34,383 nt of DNA from Alphaproteobacteria bacterium (lineage in GTDB: Bacteria; Pseudomonadota; Alphaproteobacteria; Micropepsales; Micropepsaceae), in the NCBI GenBank assembly GCA_021325375.1, contig JAJPHG010000040.1:1-34383 (forward strand), in the 5' to 3' direction. The translations under genes were made by a program, and so were the position numbers. The notes below the pieces were generated by a model. The model saw nothing but the letters and a program-made list of their open reading frames with translations. It made no database searches and was not told the DNA's origin. Every line of letters begins with the position of its first letter. The stretch's first letter is position 1. This document shows, piece by piece, positions 10,520-17,479 of the stretch.

Positions 10520-10574
10520 TTGACACTTCTCAAAGGTTGTAGGTATTTTCCTATGCAACTAGGAATATCCCTAC
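10520..10574 (+). promoter_or_regulatory. Sigma-70-type promoter with -10 inside a tandem TAGG-N6-CCTA operator
   Basis: TTGACA lies at 10520-10525 and TATTTT at 10544-10549, an 18-nt spacer. TATTTT is the six-base centre of a dyad TAGG-TATTTT-CCTA (10540-10553). A second dyad, TAGG-AATATC-CCTA (10560-10573), follows with start-to-start distance exactly 20 bp, so both face the same side of the helix. The pair also forms a larger inverted repeat with 15-nt arms (13 of 15 match) around TGCAAC. The small ORF's ATG is at 10585. A regulator bound here would cover the -10 and start site, suggesting repression. The upstream gap (10306-10519) is relatively AT-rich and contains a short dyad ACGGA-N4-TCCGT, but no gene is visible. 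Confidence 0.6.
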
Positions 10575-10584
10575 TGGAGAGGCC

Positions 10585-10809
10585 ATGAGCAAAGAGCGCA
10601 CCGAGAGAATATCTGCGTCGCTGGAGGCGCAGTTCAATATCTGCATGAATGAAACCGACGGCTATCGGGCGCGGGTTCTGGAGAAGGACGGCTTCATCCA
10701 TCCGGGCTGCTTCGACACCTTCCTGAAGCTCCTGCGCATGGACACACAGCTTGCCGGCACCATCGCCCGTCTGGATGGCGTGAAAAACCGCAATTCAAAA
10801 ACGCAATAA
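10585..10809 (+). CDS. Small protein of unknown function
   Basis: This 74-residue protein starts MSKERTERISASLEAQFNIC after a good ribosome site (GGAGAGG, 2 nt before ATG plus spacer). It is charged and mostly helical, with ETDGYRARVLEKDGFIHPGC in the middle and a basic end (GVKNRNSKTQ). There is no signal peptide or membrane segment. I do not recognise a domain. It is directly under the dyad operator promoter and 2 nt upstream of the next small ORF, so the two may be translated together. The surrounding sequence is less GC-rich than the housekeeping genes. Confidence 0.6.
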   Translation: MSKERTERISASLEAQFNICMNETDGYRARVLEKDGFIHPGCFDTFLKLLRMDTQLAGTIARLDGVKNRNSKTQ

Positions 10810-10811
10810 AA

Positions 10812-11000
10812 TTGCCCTACGTCCGCGGTGCGCGTAAGGGCAACCGGCATGCCCTGAAACATGGCCGCTTCACACGCGAAGCATTGGCCGAGCGTGCAAG
10901 GCGGGGCCAAGTGCTGCGCGGCGCGCGGGTGGCCATCGCCGAGGCCAAAGCGCTCTTGCGGGAGCTCCGCCTGCTTGCGCCTCCCCGACGCAAAGAGTAG
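10812..11000 (+). CDS. Small basic 'KHGRFTREAL' protein of unknown function
   Basis: This 62-residue ORF starts at TTG, 2 nt after the preceding stop codon. It reads PYVRGARKGNRHALKHGRFT and then EALAERARRGQVLRG, followed by a leucine/arginine-rich helix. The block 'GNRxALKHGRxTxEAxxxR' recurs in many short, uncharacterised rhizobial and related proteins, which supports it being a real gene. No Shine-Dalgarno precedes the TTG, so translation would depend on coupling to the upstream ORF. Its TAG stop (10998-11000) lies inside the palindrome in front of the toxin-antitoxin pair. Confidence 0.55.
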   Translation: MPYVRGARKGNRHALKHGRFTREALAERARRGQVLRGARVAIAEAKALLRELRLLAPPRRKE

Positions 11001-11014
11001 TGATAATCACTACT
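10996..11014 (+). promoter_or_regulatory. Perfect palindrome in front of the toxin-antitoxin genes (probable autoregulatory operator)
   Basis: AGTAGTGAT-A-ATCACTACT is a perfect 19-nt palindrome with 9-nt arms, ending 15 nt before the antitoxin ATG. Phd/VapB-type antitoxins bind palindromes at this position to repress their own operon. It is followed by TTTTT, and an 8-bp stem with a TAA loop can be drawn, so it might also act as a weak terminator for the upstream small ORFs. The upstream ORF ends inside it. Confidence 0.65.
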
Positions 11015-11029
11015 TTTTGGGCGCGCGCC

Positions 11030-11287
11030 ATGGACAAGACGATCTCCGCCGCCGAGGCCAACCGCCAGTTCTCGCGCGTGCTGCGCGAGGTGCGCGAGCG
11101 GGGGACGACCTATGTCGTGACCAGCCATGGCGAACCGGTCGCGCGGATCACGCCGCCTGTGCAGGATGCAGAAGCGGTGAAGCGCCGGGACGAAGCCTGG
11201 AAAAAGCTTCTGGAGCGTTTGCGGAGCCAGCCCGCGATGAATTCGGGACCTTGGTCCCGCGATGAGGCTTACGACGACGATCTATGA
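11030..11287 (+). CDS. Phd/YefM-type antitoxin (VapB role)
   Basis: This 85-residue protein starts MDKTISAAEANRQFSRVLRE, the DNA-binding N-terminus of the Phd/YefM family. 'TYVVTSHGEPVARITP' completes the fold. The charged, probably flexible C-terminus ([11 protein letters not shown]) would wrap the toxin. Its stop codon overlaps the toxin start (ATGA at 11284-11287). It is expected to neutralise the toxin and, with it, repress the operon through the palindrome at 10996-11014. An in-frame start 10 codons earlier overlaps the palindrome and has no ribosome site, so the ATG at 11030 is preferred. Confidence 0.9.
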   Translation: MDKTISAAEANRQFSRVLREVRERGTTYVVTSHGEPVARITPPVQDAEAVKRRDEAWKKLLERLRSQPAMNSGPWSRDEAYDDDL

Positions 11288-11727
11288 GCATCGCGCTGGA
11301 CACGAACATCATCGTCTACGCGGAAGGCGTGGACGATCCGGTGCGTCAGGCGCGCGCGTTGCGTATCCTGAACAGCGTGCCGCGCGATCGCTTCTCGATT
11401 TCGATCCAGGTGCCCGGCGAACTGTTCAACGTTCTCGTCCGGCGCGGAATCCCGCGCGCACAGGCAAAGGAGCGTGCGCAGTTCTGGAAGCAGACGCTCC
11501 ATGTCGTCCAGACGACCCAGTCTCTCATGGACGTTGCGTTGGATTTGGCCGCGCATCATCGGCTCACGATCTGGGATGCGATTGTCTTGTCGGCCGCGGC
11601 GGAAGCGCGATGCGACATGCTGCTGTCCGAGGATTTCCAGGACGGGTTTGCGTGGAATGGGATAACGGTGTGCAATCCCTTTGCCGCCAAGCCGCATCGG
11701 CTGGTGGCCGATCTTTTGCGTGAGTAG
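11284..11727 (+). CDS. vapC: PIN-domain ribonuclease toxin (VapC-type)
   Basis: This 147-residue protein is a complete PIN domain: [12 protein letters not shown] with D6, PGELFN with E46, [10 protein letters not shown] with D98 and LLSEDFQDG with D117. These four acidic residues are the expected Mg2+-binding set. VapC toxins cut tRNA or rRNA and stop translation. All key residues are present, so it should be active. It overlaps the antitoxin by 4 nt, and its stop codon is only 4 nt before the mutase ATG. Pairing of a PIN toxin with a Phd/YefM-type antitoxin is common in alphaproteobacteria. Confidence 0.92.
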   Translation: MSIALDTNIIVYAEGVDDPVRQARALRILNSVPRDRFSISIQVPGELFNVLVRRGIPRAQAKERAQFWKQTLHVVQTTQSLMDVALDLAAHHRLTIWDAIVLSAAAEARCDMLLSEDFQDGFAWNGITVCNPFAAKPHRLVADLLRE

Positions 11728-11731
11728 GGCG

Positions 11732-13876
11732 ATGACGGACAAGACGCCGAAGGACTGGGCGAAGCTCGCGGCGAAGGAGCTCAAGGACCGGCCGCTCGCG
11801 AGCCTCGATTGGGCCGCGCCCGAGGGGTTCACGGTCAAGCCGCTCTATACCGCGTCCGATCTGGAAGGCATCGCGGAGGCCAGCTCGCTCCCCGGCCTGG
11901 CGCCCTATCTGCGCGGCGTGCGCGCGACGATGTATGCGGGCCGGCCCTGGACGATCCGCCAATATGCGGGCTTCTCGACGGCGGAGGAGTCCAATGCGTT
12001 CTACCGCAAGAACCTGGCGGCGGGGCAGATGGGCCTGTCGGTCGCGTTCGATCTCGCCACCCATCGCGGCTACGACAGCGATCATCCGCGCGTCGCGGGC
12101 GACGTCGGCAAGGCGGGCGTCGCGATCGATTCCGTCGAGGACATGAAGATCCTCTTCGCCGGCATCCCGCTCGACAAGATGAGCGTGTCGATGACCATGA
12201 ACGGCGCGGTGATCCCGGTGCTGGCGAGCTTCATCGTCGCGGGCGAGGAGCAGGGCGTCGCGGCTTCGAGCCTGTCGGGCACGATCCAGAACGACATCCT
12301 CAAGGAATTCATGGTGCGCAACACGTATATCTATCCGCCCGCGCCCTCGATGCGCATCGTCGCCGACATCATCGAGTACACGGCAAGGAAGATGCCGAAG
12401 TTCAACTCGATCTCGATCAGCGGCTATCACATGCACGAGGCCGGCGCGACCGCGGTGCAGGAGCTCGCCTACACGCTGGCCGACGGCATCGAATATGTGC
12501 GCGCGGCGCTCGCCAAGGGCCTCGACGTCGACGCGTTCGCGCCGCGCCTGTCGTTCTTCTTCGGCATCGGCATGAACTTCTTCATGGAGGCCGCCAAGCT
12601 GCGCGCCGCGCGGCTGCTCTGGTCGCGGATCATGAGCGGGTTCGGCGCGAAGAACCCGGAGAGCCTGATGCTGCGCACCCATTGCCAGACCTCGGGCGTG
12701 TCGCTGATGGAGCAGGACCCCTACAACAACATCGTGCGCACCGCCTATGAGGCGCTCGCCGCGGTGCTCGGCGGCACGCAGTCGCTGCATACCAACTCGT
12801 TCGACGAGGCGATCGCGCTGCCGACCGAGTTCTCGGCCCGCATCGCGCGCAACACCCAGCTCATCCTCCAGAACGAGACGCAGGTGACGAAGGTCGTCGA
12901 TCCGCTGGGCGGCTCGTATTACGTCGAGGCGCTGACGCACGCGCTTGGCCGGCACGCGCAGGCCGTGATCGACGAGGTCGAGGCGATGGGCGGCATGACG
13001 AAGGCCGTGGAGGCCGGCATCCCGAAGCTGCGCATCGAGGAGGCCGCGGCGCGCCGCCAGGCCCGCGTCGACAGGGGCGAGGACGTCATCGTCGGCGTCA
13101 ACAAGTTTCAGCCCGAGCTGGCCGACAATGTCGAGATCCGCGACATCGACAACGCGGCGGTGCGCGAGTCGCAGATCGTGCGCTTGAAGGACGTGCGCGC
13201 CAGGCGCGACCCGAAGGCGTTCGCCGCCGCGATCGCGGCGCTGGAGAAGGGTGCCGCGTCGGGCGAGGGCAACCTGCTCGCGCTCGCGGTCGAGGCGGCG
13301 CGCGCGCGCGCGACGGTGGGAGAGATCTCCGATGCGATGGAGAAGGCGTTCGGCCGCCACCGGGCCGAGATCCGCTCCATCAGCGGCGTCTATGGCGGCG
13401 CCTATGAAGGCGACAACGAGTTCGCGGCGATCCGCGGCGACGTCGAGGCCTTCGCGCGCGACGAGGGCCGCCGCCCGCGCATGCTCGTCGCCAAGATGGG
13501 CCAGGACGGCCACGACCGCGGCGCCAAGATCATCGCCACCGCCTTCGCCGATCTCGGTTTCGACGTCGATATCGGCGCGCTGTTCCAGACGCCGGACGAG
13601 GTGGCTGAGGACGCCGTCGACGCCGACGTGCACGTCATCGGCGTGTCGAGCCAGGCGGCCGGCCACAAGACCTTGGTGCCCGAGCTCGTCGCGGCGCTGA
13701 AGGCGCGCGACGCTTCCGACATCCTGGTCGTCGTCGGCGGCGTCATCCCCGCGCAGGACTACGCGTTCCTGAAGAAGGCGGGCGTCGCCGCCATCTTCGG
13801 CCCCGGCACCAACATCCCCGAAGCCGCCCGCGAGGTGCTGAAGCTCATCCGTACACGGAAGAGGGCGGCGGCTTGA
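11732..13876 (+). CDS. scpA: Methylmalonyl-CoA mutase, single-chain form
   Basis: This 714-residue enzyme interconverts (R)-methylmalonyl-CoA and succinyl-CoA with adenosylcobalamin. The N-terminal two thirds form the substrate-binding barrel (motifs [55 protein letters not shown]). The C-terminal domain carries the cobalamin signature D592-G-H594-D-R-G597, with H594 as lower cobalt ligand, plus [16 protein letters not shown] and [11 protein letters not shown]. Length fits the homodimeric human/ScpA type. ATG 11732 is preceded by AGGG, directly after the vapC stop, so the mutase may be read from the toxin-antitoxin promoter or one inside it. The chaperone gene meaB is 5.8 kb away on the same strand. 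Confidence 0.96.
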   Translation: MTDKTPKDWAKLAAKELKDRPLASLDWAAPEGFTVKPLYTASDLEGIAEASSLPGLAPYLRGVRATMYAGRPWTIRQYAGFSTAEESNAFYRKNLAAGQMGLSVAFDLATHRGYDSDHPRVAGDVGKAGVAIDSVEDMKILFAGIPLDKMSVSMTMNGAVIPVLASFIVAGEEQGVAASSLSGTIQNDILKEFMVRNTYIYPPAPSMRIVADIIEYTARKMPKFNSISISGYHMHEAGATAVQELAYTLADGIEYVRAALAKGLDVDAFAPRLSFFFGIGMNFFMEAAKLRAARLLWSRIMSGFGAKNPESLMLRTHCQTSGVSLMEQDPYNNIVRTAYEALAAVLGGTQSLHTNSFDEAIALPTEFSARIARNTQLILQNETQVTKVVDPLGGSYYVEALTHALGRHAQAVIDEVEAMGGMTKAVEAGIPKLRIEEAAARRQARVDRGEDVIVGVNKFQPELADNVEIRDIDNAAVRESQIVRLKDVRARRDPKAFAAAIAALEKGAASGEGNLLALAVEAARARATVGEISDAMEKAFGRHRAEIRSISGVYGGAYEGDNEFAAIRGDVEAFARDEGRRPRMLVAKMGQDGHDRGAKIIATAFADLGFDVDIGALFQTPDEVAEDAVDADVHVIGVSSQAAGHKTLVPELVAALKARDASDILVVVGGVIPAQDYAFLKKAGVAAIFGPGTNIPEAAREVLKLIRTRKRAAA

Positions 13877-13911
13877 CGGCTGCGTTGAGGTCCGAGCATG
13901 CGGCCCATCGC

Positions 13912-14005
13912 CCTTCGAGGCTCGCCTTCGGCTCGCACCTCAGGGTGACGAGCCTACTGCATCAGTAGCGTCATCCTGAGGTGCGAGCGCAGCGAGCCTC
14001 GAAGG
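13912..14005. repeat. Large palindromic repeat, family B copy 2
   Basis: Arms of about 38 nt run from CCTTCGAGGCTCGCC to the complementary GGCTCGCTGCGCTCG end, around a loop containing CTACTGCATCAGTAG. It is a near-copy of the element at 2595-2688. It lies between the stop codons of the mutase and the convergent S9 peptidase and could act as a two-way terminator, though it has no T-run. Confidence 0.85.
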
Positions 14006-14018
14006 ATGGCGCGTCGCC

Positions 14019-15962
14019 TCAATGCCCGATGTTCTTGTCCAGGAACGTCTCCATCTCCTTCAGCACGCGGATGCGCGTGTCGGCGAGCAGCATGTAGTGC
14101 GAGTCGGAGTCGAATTTGACGAATTCGACGGGCTTGCCTTTCTCCTGCAGCGCGTCGCGCATCTTTTCGCTCTGGTCGATGCGCACCGTCGTGTCGCCGG
14201 CGCCATGCATCAAGAGCACCGGACACTTGATCCTGTCGGCGTTCAGGGCCGGTGAGGCGGCGTCGAGCTTGGCGTGGTCGTCGTAGCGGTCGCCGATGTA
14301 GCGGGTCCAGGTCGAGATCATCCAGGAATCGTCGCCATAGTCGCTGGCGCGGCTGCTCAGGAACTTGCCCAGGTCGCTCAGACCGGCGAAGCTGACCGCG
14401 CAGGCATAGAGATCGGGTGTCGACACGGCGCCCTCGAGCGCGGCATAGCCTCCGTAGCTCGCGCCCACGATGCAGATGCGCTTGGGATCGGCGATGCCGT
14501 CGGCGATCAGCTTCTTCGCGCCGTCGCTGAGATCGTCCTGCATCTTGAGGCCCCATTGGCCGTAGCCGGCCAGCTCGAACTTCTCGCCGTATCCGGTGGA
14601 GCCGCGGAAATTCGGCTGCAGCACCGCGTAGCCGCGATTGACGAGGAACTGCGCCATCCAGTCGAAAGCGAGGGTGTCGCGCGCGCCGGGCCCGCCATGC
14701 GGCATGATCACGACCGGCAGGTTCTTCGCAGCCTTGCCCGGCGGCAGCGTGAGATAGGCGGGGATGTCGAGCCCGTCGCGCGCCTTGTAGGGCCAGGGCT
14801 TCATCTCGCCCAGATCGGCCTCGCTCAGCCCGGGATAAGTCTCGGCGAGCTTCGTCGCCTCGTGGGTCTTGCGGTCGACGAAGTAGTAGGTCTTCGGCCG
14901 GCGCGGCCCTTCGGCGGAGACGATCAGCTCGTCCTTCGCCAGATCCCACGACACCGCATGCACCGACAACCCGGGGAAGGCCGCTTCCAATCCGCGCTGC
15001 AGCGCCTGCATGGACGGATCGAAATACTGATACTCGGTCTTGTCGTCGGCATAGGACACGCCGATGACGCGCATGGTCCAGGGATCGAAAAGGGTCTCGC
15101 CGATGTCGAAGCGCGGATTGGAATAGACGCCGCTCTCCTTGGCGGTGGCGATGTCGAGCCGCGCGACGCTCTGCGTCCCGCTGACGTCGCTCGTGCCTGT
15201 CTGGACGATGGCGCCGCCGTCCTCGCTCAGCCCGGCGACTCCGGCGCCCTGACCGCCGGTGGCTTCGTACTTTCCGATCTCCTTCCATTCGTCCTTGTCG
15301 GCGACCATCAGGTGGTCGACGAGCGGACGCTGGCTCTCGTCGACCCGCGCGACGGGATGGCCGTGTCCGTCCATGATCCATTCAACCGTGCCGCGGCGGC
15401 CTGCGGCGACACGCTCCGCGGCACCCGTGGTCACGTCGACGCGATAGAGGTTGACCGCGTAATCGTCCAAGCTCGGCACCGCCAGCGGCATGAAGACGTA
15501 TTTGGGATCGTCGAGATCATAGTCGGCGACGGTGGCGGCCCCATAGTTCAGATCGCGCCAGGTGGAATTCGAGAACATCAGCATCATGTTCTGGCCGCCG
15601 GCATCGACCGAGATGAGCCGGTACCAGGCCTGCACCTTGATGTCGCCCGCGGCCTTGACGTTCATGTTGAGGGTTATCAGCAGCCGGTCGTTCTTCGCCC
15701 AGTGGATGCCCACGATCAGCGCCTTGTCGTCGGAGATCACCTTGGGATCGGTGCCCGTGGGCGCGGTCAGGTCGTAGATGACGGCCGCCGGCCGTCCGCG
15801 CAGCGACTGGATGAGCGCGAAATGCTTGCCGTCGGGAGAAAGGACCGGCTCCGATCCCAGCGGCAGGCTGCCGAACGCCTCCGCCGGCGGATTGGCCGCC
15901 GCCGCCTGCGCGCCTAGCGCAAGCAGCACCGCCGCGCCGAACCCGATCCATGCCCGCGACAT
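14019..15962 (-). CDS. Secreted S9 family (prolyl oligopeptidase-type) peptidase
   Basis: This 647-residue protein has a signal peptide (MSRAWIGFGAAVLLALGAQA, cut near AAA-NPP), an N-terminal beta-propeller region, and a C-terminal alpha/beta hydrolase domain. The catalytic triad is visible: Ser502 in GASYGG, Asp590 in MHGAGDTTV and His622 in DSHYM. MPHGGPGARD and 'FRGSTGYGEKF' are typical of the acylaminoacyl-peptidase/DPP-like S9C branch. It should cleave peptides in the periplasm or outside. GGGGGGAC precedes the ATG. Its 5' leader and signal-peptide codons nearly match those of the next gene upstream, which encodes an unrelated protein. Confidence 0.93.
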   Translation of the reverse strand: MSRAWIGFGAAVLLALGAQAAAANPPAEAFGSLPLGSEPVLSPDGKHFALIQSLRGRPAAVIYDLTAPTGTDPKVISDDKALIVGIHWAKNDRLLITLNMNVKAAGDIKVQAWYRLISVDAGGQNMMLMFSNSTWRDLNYGAATVADYDLDDPKYVFMPLAVPSLDDYAVNLYRVDVTTGAAERVAAGRRGTVEWIMDGHGHPVARVDESQRPLVDHLMVADKDEWKEIGKYEATGGQGAGVAGLSEDGGAIVQTGTSDVSGTQSVARLDIATAKESGVYSNPRFDIGETLFDPWTMRVIGVSYADDKTEYQYFDPSMQALQRGLEAAFPGLSVHAVSWDLAKDELIVSAEGPRRPKTYYFVDRKTHEATKLAETYPGLSEADLGEMKPWPYKARDGLDIPAYLTLPPGKAAKNLPVVIMPHGGPGARDTLAFDWMAQFLVNRGYAVLQPNFRGSTGYGEKFELAGYGQWGLKMQDDLSDGAKKLIADGIADPKRICIVGASYGGYAALEGAVSTPDLYACAVSFAGLSDLGKFLSSRASDYGDDSWMISTWTRYIGDRYDDHAKLDAASPALNADRIKCPVLLMHGAGDTTVRIDQSEKMRDALQEKGKPVEFVKFDSDSHYMLLADTRIRVLKEMETFLDKNIGH

Positions 15963-16012
15963 GGTGCGTCCCCCCAAAGCACATCCCCCATGTGAATCTA
16001 TCAGAGCACGCC
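15963..16012 (-). promoter_or_regulatory. Leader of the S9 peptidase gene, duplicated in front of the upstream GloVer gene
   Basis: On the minus strand this gap carries GATAGATTCAC (16002-15992) and then GGGGGGAC before the ATG. The same two elements, 26-30 nt before the ATG, occur in front of the GloVer gene at 17389-17354. GATAGAT could be a -10 element, but no clear -35 is visible. A shared binding site or ribosome-binding leader is equally possible. Confidence 0.45.
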
Positions 16013-17353
16013 TTAGGGCACGAGTTCGAATATCTGGCCGAACTGGTTCGCGCCGCCTTCGCCGGTGGTCCCGAACAGATGACCGTCAGCGTCCAGAAGC
16101 AGCCCGCCTTGCGGATACTGCTGCGTGACCACGCAACCGCCGCCTTCGCAGAAGGTGTAGATCGTCTTGAAGCCGGACCCGCTCAGCCGATAGACCGTGC
16201 CGCCGTCGTCCGATGAATTGTCGCCGTGGGTCTCGGTCGCGCCGAACAGGTTGCCGGCCGCATCCATCGCCAGCGGCGCTTGCGGAGCATATCCGTCGGA
16301 GCAGTCCGTGTGCGAGCAGAATTGGTGCAGCACGCTCTCCTGCCAGGCGCTGCCGTCGAAGGCGAGCTTGTAGGCGACGCCCCAACCGCTGCGCCCGTCG
16401 AACACCGGCTTGCCGCCGCCCGTCGTGACGCCGAGAAGGTCGCCGGCGGCGTCGAAGATCAGCGGGCCCACAGGCGTCTTGCCGTCGGCGCAGTCCTTCG
16501 ACGAGCAGAATTTGTGCAGCACCTGCTCCTTCCAACGAAGATCGGGGCGCGACAGCTCGAAGACCACGCCGGACGTCGAATCCACTCCGCCATTGTTCGC
16601 CACTCCGAAGAGGTTGCCCGACGCGTCGGCAAGCAGGGCACCGAAAGGATTGGCGCCGTCCGGACAGCCCGTGCGCTTGCAGAAATCGTAGATGACCTTC
16701 TGCCGCCACTTCGTCCTGCCGCCTGTCGTTTCCGGCTGAAGCGCATAGGCCACGCCCGAGCCGTGGCTGCCGCCGGACATCGTCGTTCCATAGAGCGGCG
16801 ATGTGCCGTCATAGAGCGCGCCGGACGCGGCACCGGCATAGGTCAGGCTGCTGGGGTCGTCATAGGTTCCTCCGCCGTCGGTGCAGTTCACGAAGGTGCA
16901 GAAATTGTGCAGCACGCGCAGCTTGCGGCTCCCGTGTCCGGAAGGCGCTTCAAGCTCGAAGACGATTCCGGCATCGTGCGAGGCCCCGCCTTCGCTCGTC
17001 GTACCGTAGAGATTGCCCGCCGTGTCGAGGATCAGCGACTGTTCCGGCGTCGCGCCGTCGGCGCAGGCCGTCTGCGTGCAGAAGCTGTAGAGCACCGAAT
17101 ATTGCCAGGCGCCCTCCGGCGTCGAGGGCGGGCTCAGCTCGAAGATCACGCCTTTCTGTCCCGCACCGCCGGCGCCGGCCACGCCGTAGAGGTTGCCGGA
17201 AGCATCGCGCACCAGACCGGTGGCGGGAAAATCGCCGTCGCTGCAGCCGTTCTGCGGGCAAAACGAGTAGATCGTGTTCAGCGTCGCACCGGAAGCAGCA
17301 GTGCATGGCGCGAGCAGCACCGCCGCGCCGAGCCAGATCCATGTTCGCGACAT
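16013..17353 (-). CDS. Secreted seven-repeat GloVer (TIGR03803-like) protein 1
   Basis: This 446-residue protein has a signal peptide (MSRTWIWLGAAVLLAPCTAA) and then seven repeats of about 55 residues. Each repeat opens with (Y/H)xFC-x3-5-C and DG, continues with a 'G-L-x-D-A-x-G-N-L-F/Y-G' block and ends with G-x-V-F/Y-x-L. This is the Gloeobacter/Verrucomicrobia extracellular repeat (GloVer) type. Seven copies suggest a closed seven-bladed propeller. Repeat 3 has an odd insertion (LTYAGAASGALYDGTSPLYG), also present in repeat 3 of the neighbouring paralogue. Function is unknown. It lies 126 nt downstream of that paralogue and 50 nt upstream of the S9 peptidase, all in one direction. Confidence 0.85.
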   Translation of the reverse strand: MSRTWIWLGAAVLLAPCTAASGATLNTIYSFCPQNGCSDGDFPATGLVRDASGNLYGVAGAGGAGQKGVIFELSPPSTPEGAWQYSVLYSFCTQTACADGATPEQSLILDTAGNLYGTTSEGGASHDAGIVFELEAPSGHGSRKLRVLHNFCTFVNCTDGGGTYDDPSSLTYAGAASGALYDGTSPLYGTTMSGGSHGSGVAYALQPETTGGRTKWRQKVIYDFCKRTGCPDGANPFGALLADASGNLFGVANNGGVDSTSGVVFELSRPDLRWKEQVLHKFCSSKDCADGKTPVGPLIFDAAGDLLGVTTGGGKPVFDGRSGWGVAYKLAFDGSAWQESVLHQFCSHTDCSDGYAPQAPLAMDAAGNLFGATETHGDNSSDDGGTVYRLSGSGFKTIYTFCEGGGCVVTQQYPQGGLLLDADGHLFGTTGEGGANQFGQIFELVP

Positions 17354-17389
17354 CGCGTGTCCCCCACTGCAACTGCGGGTGAATCTATC
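17354..17389 (-). promoter_or_regulatory. Leader of GloVer gene 1, duplicate of the S9 peptidase leader
   Basis: GATAGATTCAC (17389-17379, minus strand) and GGGGGAC precede the ATG at 17353. The first 46 nt of coding sequence also match the S9 peptidase gene at 41 positions. See the entry at 15963-16012. Whether GATAGAT is a -10 element cannot be decided from sequence. Confidence 0.45.
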
Positions 17390-17479
17390 CGAGCCGGAAA
17401 ACCGCGCCTAGGGCGCGGCTCGTGCCGATGAAACCGGAATCGCCTTAACCGCGAACTTGCCAATCGAGGCGCGTCGCGT

